Below are positions 1 to 5,989 of a stretch of 8,210 bases of DNA, piece by piece; position 1 is the stretch's first letter, and the number at the start of each line of letters is the position of its first letter. Origin of the DNA: Dehalococcoidia bacterium (GTDB lineage: Bacteria > Chloroflexota > Dehalococcoidia > E44-bin15); contig JAGMCC010000051.1 of the NCBI GenBank assembly GCA_023129355.1, forward strand, positions 1-8,210. Reading direction: 5' to 3'. The notes under the pieces were generated by a model. It searched no databases. It saw nothing but the letters and a program-made list of their open reading frames with translations, and was not told the DNA's origin. The position numbers and the translations under genes are program-made.

Positions 1-237
1 GAGATCGCCCGTGACATCGCGATCAACACCGCACCGCTCTCGGTCGGGATTACCAAGCGGCTGCTATGGGAGAGCCTCACCCTCACCCGTGCCGAGGTCG
101 GTCGCCAGGAGACCGAGTTGCATCATCACTTGATGGGACGTTCCGATGCACTCGAAGGTGTCGTAGCCTGGCTCGAACGCCGCCCGCCGCAGTGGAAACT
201 CAGCGTGAATAACGACTGGCCTGAGTGGCCAAGCTGA
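1..237 (+). CDS. Crotonase-family enoyl-CoA hydratase/isomerase, C-terminal fragment
   Basis: The reading frame is open from the first base and ends at TGA 235-237, giving the last 78 residues of a protein whose start lies outside the window. The segment beginning EIARDIAINTAPLSVGITKR, followed by an acidic helix and then SDALEGVVAWLERRPPQW, matches the C-terminal helices of the crotonase fold (a TK-containing helix after the A-P motif, then the S-D-A-x-E-G trimer-contact segment). Family members hydrate, isomerise or otherwise process acyl-CoA double bonds in the cytoplasm. The catalytic oxyanion-hole region is upstream and not visible, so the reaction cannot be named. The gene is on the opposite strand from the acyl-CoA cluster at 943-8133, so a shared pathway is possible but not shown. 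No convincing intrinsic terminator follows it. Confidence 0.85.
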   Translation, partial: EIARDIAINTAPLSVGITKRLLWESLTLTRAEVGRQETELHHHLMGRSDALEGVVAWLERRPPQWKLSVNNDWPEWPS

Positions 238-587
238 GATGATAAAACTATTGCCTGATACGGTCCTTTGCTAACCAAGTACAACCGGAATAGCATTGAG
301 CCAGCTACATGTGGCGTCGCAAAATATTAACAACCGGACTCAGCTCGTATTAGAACCTAAGGAAATCAATCGTGTTGTGCTTTTTTAAACATGAATTTTT
401 CTACTCTAGCTACCGGTGTTTGACAGAACCGTCTGCAGACCAAATAAAGAATCAGAAGCTACAGTAGTAACGGCTTAGTAAGTCAGGGCTAGCTTTTCCT
501 AGCGTAAAGACCAAGGCGAGGGGGAAGAGGGTTAGTTTCCGGCAGCGTAACGACTAGGGCAAAAATGAGAATCCTGTCCCAAACCTA
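238..587. other. Non-coding stretch, no gene recognised
   Basis: This 350 bp lies between the crotonase stop and the promoter of the small zinc-ribbon gene. It is visibly more AT-rich than the flanking genes, and I see no coding frame with a plausible start, ribosome binding site and protein character. Small structures present are a perfect 10-bp palindrome GTCTGCAGAC (431-440), a 9-bp direct repeat ACAACCGGA (281-289 and 330-338), a short hairpin GCTAG/CTAGC (488-492 with 499-503) and T-runs near 381-405. None forms a clear rho-independent terminator or operator. There is no tRNA T-loop motif. Confidence 0.6.
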
Positions 588-616
588 TTGACAAATCGGC
601 TTAACCGTGCTAGTCT
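588..616 (+). promoter_or_regulatory. Sigma70-type promoter for the DUF5679-like gene
   Basis: A perfect -35 box TTGACA (588-593) is separated by exactly 17 bp from TAGTCT (611-616), which is preceded by TG at 608-609, an extended -10 element. The predicted transcription start is near 623, leaving a leader of about 20 nt that contains the AAAGGAGG ribosome binding site at 631-638. It is the best promoter-like sequence in the window and points at the small gene beginning at 644. Confidence 0.7.
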
Positions 617-643
617 CTTGCCAAACTTCTAAAGGAGGGTGGA

Positions 644-784
644 ATGCAAGCCTACTGTATGAAGTGCAGGAAAAAGGTAGAGATCAAGAACCCGAGGTCG
701 ATCACAATGAAGAATGGGCGGCCCGCAACTCAGGGCAACTGCCCAAACTGTAACACCAAGGTATTTCGAATCGGCAAGTCGTAG
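644..784 (+). CDS. DUF5679-like small zinc-ribbon protein (46 aa)
   Basis: A 46-codon gene reading from ATG 644 to TAG 782-784. AGGAGG at 633-638 lies 5 nt before the start and a strong promoter lies just upstream. The product begins MQAYCMKCRKKVEIKNP, continues with a TMKNGRPATQG segment, and ends with CPNC and a short basic tail. Cys5, Cys8, Cys33 and Cys36 form two CxxC knuckles, a pattern expected to bind one zinc ion. The sequence and length match what I recall of DUF5679, a family of roughly 45-60 residue proteins frequent in Chloroflexota and some archaea. Its function is unknown. A nucleic-acid or ribosome-associated role is plausible for a tiny basic zinc ribbon but is inference. The gene appears monocistronic and converges on the thiolase gene at 943-2127. 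Confidence 0.88.
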   Translation: MQAYCMKCRKKVEIKNPRSITMKNGRPATQGNCPNCNTKVFRIGKS

Positions 785-830
785 GATTGCCTTGCGGCGT
801 TCCTGATCCGACAGAGACACCCATTAACCG

Positions 831-883
831 CTGCCCCAACCTGGTATTTTATAACCTGAGTGTGCTGGGTAGGTTGAGGGTAG
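831..883 (+). other. Hairpin A in the convergent intergenic gap
   Basis: Bases 831-842 pair with 871-883 as about 12 base pairs, with one bulged A at 877 and one G-U pair when read as plus-strand RNA. The core is CCCCAACCT against AGGTTGAGGG, and the loop is 28 nt. It lies 46 nt after the stop codon of the small zinc-ribbon gene and 7 nt before a second hairpin. No U-tract follows, so it is not a terminator by itself. Confidence 0.45.
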
Positions 884-890
884 AGAATTT

Positions 891-935
891 ATCGCTCCTG
901 TGTCGAGTTATTTATTATTATGGCGCAGGAGCGAT
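891..935 (+). terminator. Hairpin B, possible bidirectional terminator between convergent genes
   Basis: ATCGCTCCTG (891-900) and CAGGAGCGAT (926-935) are a perfect 10-bp inverted repeat. In plus-strand RNA the stem extends inward to 905/921 through two Watson-Crick and three G-U pairs, leaving a 15-nt AT-rich loop. In minus-strand RNA those wobbles become mismatches, so the plus-strand form is stronger. It is followed on the plus strand by TTCATATTTA, only weakly U-rich, and it starts 7 nt past the thiolase stop on the other strand. The position fits a shared terminator or 3'-end protecting structure, but the weak T-tract keeps confidence low. Confidence 0.4.
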
Positions 936-942
936 TTCATAT

Positions 943-2127
943 TTACGTCAATCCTACTATGGCAACGGCGACGGTGCATGCCGGTGGCATCCCACCCATG
1001 TTATGGGTCAACCCTAACTTGGGGTTCTTTATCTGGCGTGGGCCGGCCCTTCCCTGAAGCTGAAGGTAAATCTCGTAGAGCATCCTAAGACCGCTAGCAC
1101 CGACGGGGTGCCCGAAACATTTGAGTCCACCATCGGGCTGCACCGGCAAACCCCCATCGAGGTCGAAGAAGCCGCCCTCGATATCACCCCTGCACTTCCC
1201 CCTGGGGCTGAACTGGAGGTCCTCCATAATCGTGGCCTCGGTTATGGAGAAGCAGTCATGGACCTCGGCCATACCGATCTCCTGGCGAGGGTCCTTTATC
1301 CCCGCCTCGGCATAGGACGCCAGCCCGGCACGATAGGTCTCCTCCACATGGGTGAAGTCGTAATCGCTCCTCACCGGGCCTTCGGCAGGGCCAACACACA
1401 TCTGTACTGACTTAATATAGACCGGGTCAGCCTTAAATTTCTTAGCGTCTGCGGCGCGCACCACAATAGCGGCTGCTCCGCCATCACTTACGCCGCAGCA
1501 GTCGAAAAGCCCCAGCGGCCATGCAATTATGGGAGCATTCATTACCTGCTCAATGGTAAGCTCCCGGTGAAAATGGGCCTTTGGATTCAGGTTGCCATTA
1601 TGGTGGCTCTTCACCGAAATGTGCGCCAGCATCCTCTTGCCTTCATCCGGGCTAAGGTTGTAGCGGTCGAAGTACCTCGTCGCCATCATGGCAAATATGG
1701 CCGGTGCGGTGGTTGCCACGCCTCCCACACCCGCGGTACCCCCAGGAGCGGTGCTAATTAGGCCAGCGATACCCATATCCTTCAGCTTCTCCGCGCCCAC
1801 CGCCAGGGCAATATCAACCACGCCGGAGGCCACCGCATAGGAAGCGTTGCGGAGCGCGTCGGTGCCGGTGGCGCACATATTCTCCACCCTGGTTATCGGC
1901 TTGTACTGCAGCCTAAGGCCGGCCAGGCCCAGGCCGGCCATTCCGGTGACCTCCTGCCAGTTACCCACCCAAGCCGCATCGATATCCTTAGGCTCGATCC
2001 CGGCGTCCTCATAGGCCTCATAGGCGGCGTCGACCATCAGGTCGCTGGCGCTCGTATTCCAAAGCTCACCGAACTTGGTGCAGCCCATTCCAATTATGGC
2101 TACTTTATCCTTTATGCTCTCTGCCAT
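943..2127 (-). CDS. SCP2-type thiolase (acetyl-CoA acetyltransferase-like)
   Basis: A 394-residue protein of full length for the SCP2/SCPx-type thiolase family. It would cleave a 3-ketoacyl-CoA with CoA, or run the reverse condensation, in the cytoplasm. Visible catalytic elements are the nucleophile Cys85 in NMCATGTDAL, His290 in the family motif VHDCF (His290-Asp-Cys292), and His340 in CFGHPVGASG. The end has NMGG (376-379) rather than the C-x-G of classical degradative thiolases, as is normal for the SCP2 branch. The start ATG at 2127 is set by TAAGGAGGA, with AGGAGG at 2133-2138, 5 nt upstream. It is the last gene of the minus-strand series, 104 bp after the HMGS-DUF35 gene. That pairing is how thiolases dependent on a DUF35 partner are usually encoded. 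Alternatives are a BbsB-like ketoacyl-CoA thiolase or an Ltp2-like aldolase; the retained Cys85 argues for true thiolase chemistry. The substrate is unknown. Confidence 0.88.
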   Translation of the reverse strand: MAESIKDKVAIIGMGCTKFGELWNTSASDLMVDAAYEAYEDAGIEPKDIDAAWVGNWQEVTGMAGLGLAGLRLQYKPITRVENMCATGTDALRNASYAVASGVVDIALAVGAEKLKDMGIAGLISTAPGGTAGVGGVATTAPAIFAMMATRYFDRYNLSPDEGKRMLAHISVKSHHNGNLNPKAHFHRELTIEQVMNAPIIAWPLGLFDCCGVSDGGAAAIVVRAADAKKFKADPVYIKSVQMCVGPAEGPVRSDYDFTHVEETYRAGLASYAEAGIKDPRQEIGMAEVHDCFSITEATIMEDLQFSPRGKCRGDIEGGFFDLDGGLPVQPDGGLKCFGHPVGASGLRMLYEIYLQLQGRAGPRQIKNPKLGLTHNMGGMPPACTVAVAIVGLT

Positions 2128-2231
2128 TTCATCCTCCTTAGTTTTCCCACTCTTTATCGTTGCCTGGAGTTTTCGACAGGTTTGCTGTTTAATGTCTTCC
2201 CCGACTCCCCTTTGGTAGCCTCTTTATCACA

Positions 2232-3686
2232 TTACCCTCTTACCGGCCGTGCTTTCCAGTAGTAGTTATGTATCCCGCGATCGAAGTACATCTCCCTCAA
2301 TACCATCTCCACCGGCATACCCACCTTTACCTGATCCGGGTCACGATCGGTCAGCTCAAACCACCCTCGACCGCCACCCTCGAAGTCTATGAAAACAGGT
2401 GTACCGGGGGGATCGATAACGTCCGCCAGCAGGTCAAGAGAATAGGTGAAGATATGGCCTCTCTTGTCGGAGAAGCGGTAATCCTCGAATTGATCCTTGG
2501 CCTGGCAGTAGTAGCACACCCTGATGGGCGTCATGCCGCCCACGCCGAAAGGCATCTGGTATTGCACATTGCCGCATACCTTGCACTTGTCTCCGTAAAG
2601 GCGAAGTACCTCCTTGCGACTGCGCTTCAGCGCTGTCAGTGAAGTGTATGGTATCTCCGGCCGGCGGGCGCGCTCCACGGTAACCAAACCACGCCAGCGA
2701 AGGTAGGTGGCATAATTGGTAAGCACCCGCTTCGACGCCAGGTAACCCTTGGTGGCGCGCCGGTCATGTACCTTTTTTTTCTTAATCGCATCCGTTACCT
2801 CAATGAGGAAGGCGTCGGCCCCATTTCCATAGTTGGCAAAGAGGATCTTGTCCCCTGGCTTGGCCTCTTCCAGAGCAGCGACCAGCATCATCATCGCCAG
2901 CGCTGTGCCCGTATTGCCCACCGTCATGAAGAATGGCTCCTGGATCTGCTCCATGCCAAAGCCCAGCCCTCCTGTTAGCTTGCCATGCCTTCTTATATCG
3001 ATAGGGGCACTAACCACTACCTTGGCGAAATCCTTCGCCTCAAGCTTATGTTTCTTCATCAACCCGGATATCGCCTGCGGAAGAATGGCGGAGTAGCCTT
3101 CATCGAGCACCATCCTATCCTCCCAAGAACGTATAAAGGTATCACCATCGGCGCGCCACTCACCGGTAAATTCGTCGGAGACGAAATAGTGGTCTACAAT
3201 AGTCGCAATAACATCCTTGTCTCCAATAAGAAGTGCGGCGGCGCCGTCACCATAGGACCCCTCGACAAAACCGCCCGGTGCCGGCATACGAGTGTCGGCA
3301 GCAGTCACCACAATGCTCCTGGCCGTCCCCGCTTTGACCGCATCCAGGGCCGAAGCGATAGCGATAGTGCCGCCCCGTAGCGAGTTGGCAAAATCGGCGG
3401 TTCGGATCTCGCTTCCCATATCGAGCGCCGTGGCGATAATGGTGGAACACTGCTTCTCCTTGTAGGGATAGGTGGTGGTGGCAATATACAAGCCACCGAT
3501 CTTCTTAGGGTCGGAACCATGCAAACAGTCGTTGGCCGCTTCCCAGGCCATCGTTACCGCATCCTCATCGTGACTGGCCATTGCCTTTTCCCCTGGTATG
3601 GGAAAACCACCCCAGGCTTTATAAATTTCCTCCCGGTTTAGCCGATGGTACGGGATGTATGCGCCGTAAGAAGTTATCCCAACCAT
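2232..3686 (-). CDS. HMG-CoA-synthase-like ketosynthase fused to zinc-ribbon/DUF35 OB-fold
   Basis: A 484-residue two-part protein. Residues 1 to about 300 have the HMG-CoA synthase/KAS III-type thiolase fold, with the tail VGNTGTALAMMMLVAAL (256-272) and a FANYGNGADAF glycine turn (283-293). Residues about 320-360 form the basic YLRWRG helix region that precedes DUF35 domains. Residues 368-394 are a zinc ribbon (Cys368, Cys371, Cys391, Cys394), followed by the OB-fold to the C-terminus. In the region aligned with the synthase nucleophile motif (E-A-C-x-x-x-T) the sequence is ANSLRGGT (100-107), so no cysteine is present; Ser102 or Leu103 takes the site. His234 may correspond to the family histidine. 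DUF35 domains in known complexes bridge a thiolase and its partner and help bind CoA. In archaea the HMGS and DUF35 parts are usually separate genes. The start is set by TAAGGAGGTG at 3693-3702. Genuine HMG-CoA synthesis looks unlikely; a scaffold, decarboxylating condensation or hydrolase role is possible. Confidence 0.85.
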   Translation of the reverse strand: MVGITSYGAYIPYHRLNREEIYKAWGGFPIPGEKAMASHDEDAVTMAWEAANDCLHGSDPKKIGGLYIATTTYPYKEKQCSTIIATALDMGSEIRTADFANSLRGGTIAIASALDAVKAGTARSIVVTAADTRMPAPGGFVEGSYGDGAAALLIGDKDVIATIVDHYFVSDEFTGEWRADGDTFIRSWEDRMVLDEGYSAILPQAISGLMKKHKLEAKDFAKVVVSAPIDIRRHGKLTGGLGFGMEQIQEPFFMTVGNTGTALAMMMLVAALEEAKPGDKILFANYGNGADAFLIEVTDAIKKKKVHDRRATKGYLASKRVLTNYATYLRWRGLVTVERARRPEIPYTSLTALKRSRKEVLRLYGDKCKVCGNVQYQMPFGVGGMTPIRVCYYCQAKDQFEDYRFSDKRGHIFTYSLDLLADVIDPPGTPVFIDFEGGGRGWFELTDRDPDQVKVGMPVEMVLREMYFDRGIHNYYWKARPVRG

Positions 3687-3731
3687 TCAAAACACCTCCT
3701 TATAGATATTTACTAGCCGTTTTTAACAGTA

Positions 3732-3757
3732 TATGGAGGCTATCTAAAGCCCCCATA
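3732..3757 (-). other. Hairpin between the racemase and HMGS-DUF35 genes
   Basis: TATGGAGGC (3732-3740) and GCCCCCATA (3749-3757) form a 9-bp stem with an 8-nt loop. The single imperfect position is an A-C mismatch on the plus strand but a G-U pair in the minus-strand transcript, which is the direction in which the flanking genes are read. No U-tract follows on the minus strand, so it is not an obvious intrinsic terminator. It could be a processing or mRNA-stabilising element that sets different expression of the upstream and downstream genes. Confidence 0.4.
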
Positions 3758-3806
3758 AACAGTGTCACCTATCAATTAGTGCTACCTCGAATACTAATAA
3801 GGTCAT

Positions 3807-4979
3807 CTAGCCGATCACCTCCGCTTCAAAAAGCTCTCTGATGCGGGTCTTATCATAGCCGAGCTCGAGCAGTATCTCCTCCGTATGCTGCCCGAAGCGC
3901 GTGCTCCAGTTCCTCACCTCAACCGGGGAATCCGAGAGCTTGTGCATCGAGCCGACCTGCTTTATGCGGCCCAGGGTGGGGTGATCCGCCTCGATAATCA
4001 TGCGACGTGCGATCAACTGGGGATCGGATTCCACCTCGTCGATATCATAAACCGGAGCAACGCATGTATCTTTCTGTCGCAGCAGTGCGACCCACTCATC
4101 CTGCGTTTTGGTCAAAAAGGTCTCCCTGAAATATTTAAACATCTCCTCCCGCTTCTCTCCCTCCGCGTACTGATGCTCGAGGAAATGCTGGCAACCGAGA
4201 AGCTCGCACAGGTTAGCATAAAACCACGGCTCTAGCGCGCCGATACTGATGTATTTCCCGTCCTTGGTTTTATATACATTATACCAGGGATAGTGGCCGG
4301 TGAACATCGTCTCCCCCTTTTTAGGGACCATCCTATTATGTAGATAAGGGGTTATCTGAATGGAGGTCAGTTCCACCACTGCGTCTGTCATGGACATATC
4401 CACAAACTGCCCCCTGCCAGTCCTCTCCCTGGCCATTAACGCTGCCAAAATCCCAATAGCAGCGGACATTCCGCCAGCAGCGAAGTCCGCGATTATTGCA
4501 CCCGGAATAATAGGCGCCCCGCCCACAGGCCCGGTCATCCCTAACAGACCACCGATAGATATGTAGTTAATATCATGTCCCACCAGATCGCGATAGGGCC
4601 CGTCTTGCCCGTAGCCGGTCAGTGAGGCATACACAATTCGCGGGTTGATCTCTCTTATGGCATCGTAGTCAACCCCCAAGCGTTTCACCACCCCGGGCCG
4701 GAAACCTTCCATCACCACATCAGCCCTTTTGGTTAAATCATAGAAAATACCGCGGCCCGCTTCCGCCTTTAGATTCAGTCCTATAGTCCGACAGTTCCGA
4801 AATCCGGGCTGCATAGCCGGATCGAACAAAAACATGACCGGTCCGCCACGGCGTTCGGGATGAGCTTCATATATCTTTATCACATCAGCGCCCAGATCGC
4901 CCAACGTATTAGCGCAGAAAGGGCCGGGGCCGAGCCAGGCCATGTCAAGTATCTTTATTCCTTCAAGAGCTAATGCCAT
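3807..4979 (-). CDS. CaiB/BaiF-family protein, alpha-methylacyl-CoA racemase-like
   Basis: A 390-residue family III CoA-transferase fold protein. The N-terminus has GPGPFCANTLGDLGADVIKI (17-36), where the GPGP turn resembles alpha-methylacyl-CoA racemases more than typical CoA-transferases (usually AGPxxT/S). The three residues known as catalytic in mycobacterial racemase (His126, Asp156, Glu241) have apparent equivalents: His135 in GHDINYI, Asp165 in IIADFAAGG and Glu250 in GALEPWFYA. Asp199 in DMSMTDAV sits at the position of the formyl-CoA-transferase nucleophile (Asp169), so transferase activity cannot be excluded. A racemase would interconvert (R)- and (S)-2-methylacyl-CoA before beta-oxidation; a transferase would move CoA between acids. 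The start ATG at 4979 has only a weak GGTG ribosome binding site, and the gene follows the ferredoxin gene by 38 bp, which suggests co-transcription. Confidence 0.85.
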   Translation of the reverse strand: MALALEGIKILDMAWLGPGPFCANTLGDLGADVIKIYEAHPERRGGPVMFLFDPAMQPGFRNCRTIGLNLKAEAGRGIFYDLTKRADVVMEGFRPGVVKRLGVDYDAIREINPRIVYASLTGYGQDGPYRDLVGHDINYISIGGLLGMTGPVGGAPIIPGAIIADFAAGGMSAAIGILAALMARERTGRGQFVDMSMTDAVVELTSIQITPYLHNRMVPKKGETMFTGHYPWYNVYKTKDGKYISIGALEPWFYANLCELLGCQHFLEHQYAEGEKREEMFKYFRETFLTKTQDEWVALLRQKDTCVAPVYDIDEVESDPQLIARRMIIEADHPTLGRIKQVGSMHKLSDSPVEVRNWSTRFGQHTEEILLELGYDKTRIRELFEAEVIG

Positions 4980-5017
4980 CTTTTCACCAATATATTAAGT
5001 ATGCTAAAAATCCGCTA

Positions 5018-5929
5018 CTAACCCGTTTTGCTCGCTAATTCGGCTAAATCCAGAGGTTCACCCTTGGATGGGTCTCGCTCAAGGCTGATCGCGCCAATGG
5101 GGCAAACATCTTCACAAACGCCGCATCCCATACACTTCGCCGAATCAATAACAGCCACCTCATCACCCATGCTAATCGCATTGAAGGAGCAGCAGTCATC
5201 GCAACTGCCGCATCCGTTACAGTCATCGCCCACATGGGCAAGATAACCCGAAGAGGCGAGGATAGGGATGGACCCCTCTAACTGATTCCACATCCTCACC
5301 CCAAGACAGCAACAACTGCAGCAATTGCAGATGGCGAAGAATTTACCTCCCATATCCTTTTTAAAGTAGGCGCAGTGAACATGGCCCCGCTCGTGCTCTG
5401 CCTCTATGATACTGACCGCCTCCTCCTGCGAAATCTTGCGGAAATCCGGGTTCTGGTCAGCAATGAAGGAAGCTCCAGGGTCTCCTACGAAAAGGCAGAC
5501 CTCCATGGGGTGACATGGATTCTCAGAAGCCTTGCGGCAGGCACATATCCCTACCGCAATTGATTGCGGGTTTTTAAGGATGATATCCTTAGCCACCTTA
5601 AACGGGATCACCTGCTCGGGCGTAATCAAAGACAGGTCGGTTTTCTGCGTAACCAGCTTTATCGCGTCCGTCAACTTCACCACCTTACCGTGATAGTAGC
5701 TGGTGTCGAAACTGGGTGACCTCTCAGCGATACGCTGAATAGCCGCCATGAGCAACTGGTCAATCCCTGCTTCTGGAAGTTCCTCGCGCTCTTTGGGGGA
5801 TAAGCCAGATGCTAAAAGCGCATGGTGCATAAAGTGGTCGATATACTTCATGTAAACGAAGGCAGAAAAGAAGTCGCTCTTCTCATCTTCAGGATAATCA
5901 TCATATAGCGCTTTGGTCGAATCATCCAT
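5018..5929 (-). CDS. Cysteine-rich 2x[4Fe-4S] ferredoxin-domain protein
   Basis: A 303-residue soluble protein, numbered from the ATG at 5929; a GTG three bases further upstream is too close to the ribosome binding site. It has three parts. Residues 1 to about 125 are helical without cysteines. Residues about 125-210 are Cys-rich: ICACRKA (Cys129, Cys131), Cys139, Cys145, Cys186 and then CNCCSCCC (201-208). A dicluster ferredoxin domain follows, with Cys237, 240, 243 and 247 and with Cys266, 269, 272 and 276 followed by proline. The last part should bind two [4Fe-4S] clusters and carry low-potential electrons. The middle part may hold a further metal site. There are no membrane segments and no flavin, molybdopterin or radical-SAM motif. 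I recall similar ferredoxin proteins in anaerobic bacteria, with no established role. The neighbouring acyl-CoA genes suggest it serves a redox step in the same pathway, but its partner is not in the window. Confidence 0.85.
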   Translation of the reverse strand: MDDSTKALYDDYPEDEKSDFFSAFVYMKYIDHFMHHALLASGLSPKEREELPEAGIDQLLMAAIQRIAERSPSFDTSYYHGKVVKLTDAIKLVTQKTDLSLITPEQVIPFKVAKDIILKNPQSIAVGICACRKASENPCHPMEVCLFVGDPGASFIADQNPDFRKISQEEAVSIIEAEHERGHVHCAYFKKDMGGKFFAICNCCSCCCLGVRMWNQLEGSIPILASSGYLAHVGDDCNGCGSCDDCCSFNAISMGDEVAVIDSAKCMGCGVCEDVCPIGAISLERDPSKGEPLDLAELASKTG

Positions 5930-5935
5930 CACATA

Positions 5936-5941
5936 CTCCTT
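5936..5941 (-). promoter_or_regulatory. Ribosome binding site that fixes the ferredoxin-gene start
   Basis: The minus strand reads AAGGAG, then six bases TATGTG, then ATG (5927-5929). The spacing of 6 nt to the ATG is normal, whereas the GTG at 5930-5932 would have only 3 nt. The ATG at 5929 is therefore the better start, and the protein is one residue shorter than the longest open frame. Confidence 0.65.
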
Positions 5942-5989
5942 CTAGGTTGACTCCAATTCACAATCATCGGGGTGAGTGATAGCAACTAA

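Noticed and set aside
281..338. ACAACCGGA direct repeat as an attachment site or CRISPR-like repeat
   Set aside because: Only two 9-bp copies 49 bp apart, with no tRNA, integrase or further units nearby.
373..408. T-runs after the crotonase gene as an intrinsic terminator
   Set aside because: The T-tracts are not preceded by a GC-rich stem.
629..820. 63-codon minus-strand open frame across the small zinc-ribbon gene
   Set aside because: It overlaps the plus-strand gene, which has a promoter, AGGAGG site and family motif; the antisense frame shows none of these.
1108..1410. Plus-strand open frames within the thiolase gene (also similar frames inside the HMGS, racemase and SDR genes)
   Set aside because: They lie antisense to genes with clear family motifs, have no ribosome binding site and no recognisable protein character.
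2232..3686. Mevalonate-pathway HMG-CoA synthase
   Set aside because: The catalytic cysteine is absent and no other mevalonate gene is in the window.
3741..3768. Possible minus-strand promoter GTGACA-N16-TAGATA upstream of the HMGS-DUF35 gene
   Set aside because: The -35 matches 5 of 6 but the -10 only 3 of 6, and its start site would fall inside the hairpin at 3732-3757. Not strong enough to list as a feature.
5930..5932. GTG as the start of the ferredoxin gene
   Set aside because: It is only 3 nt from the AAGGAG ribosome binding site; the adjacent ATG at 5927-5929 has a normal 6-nt spacing.
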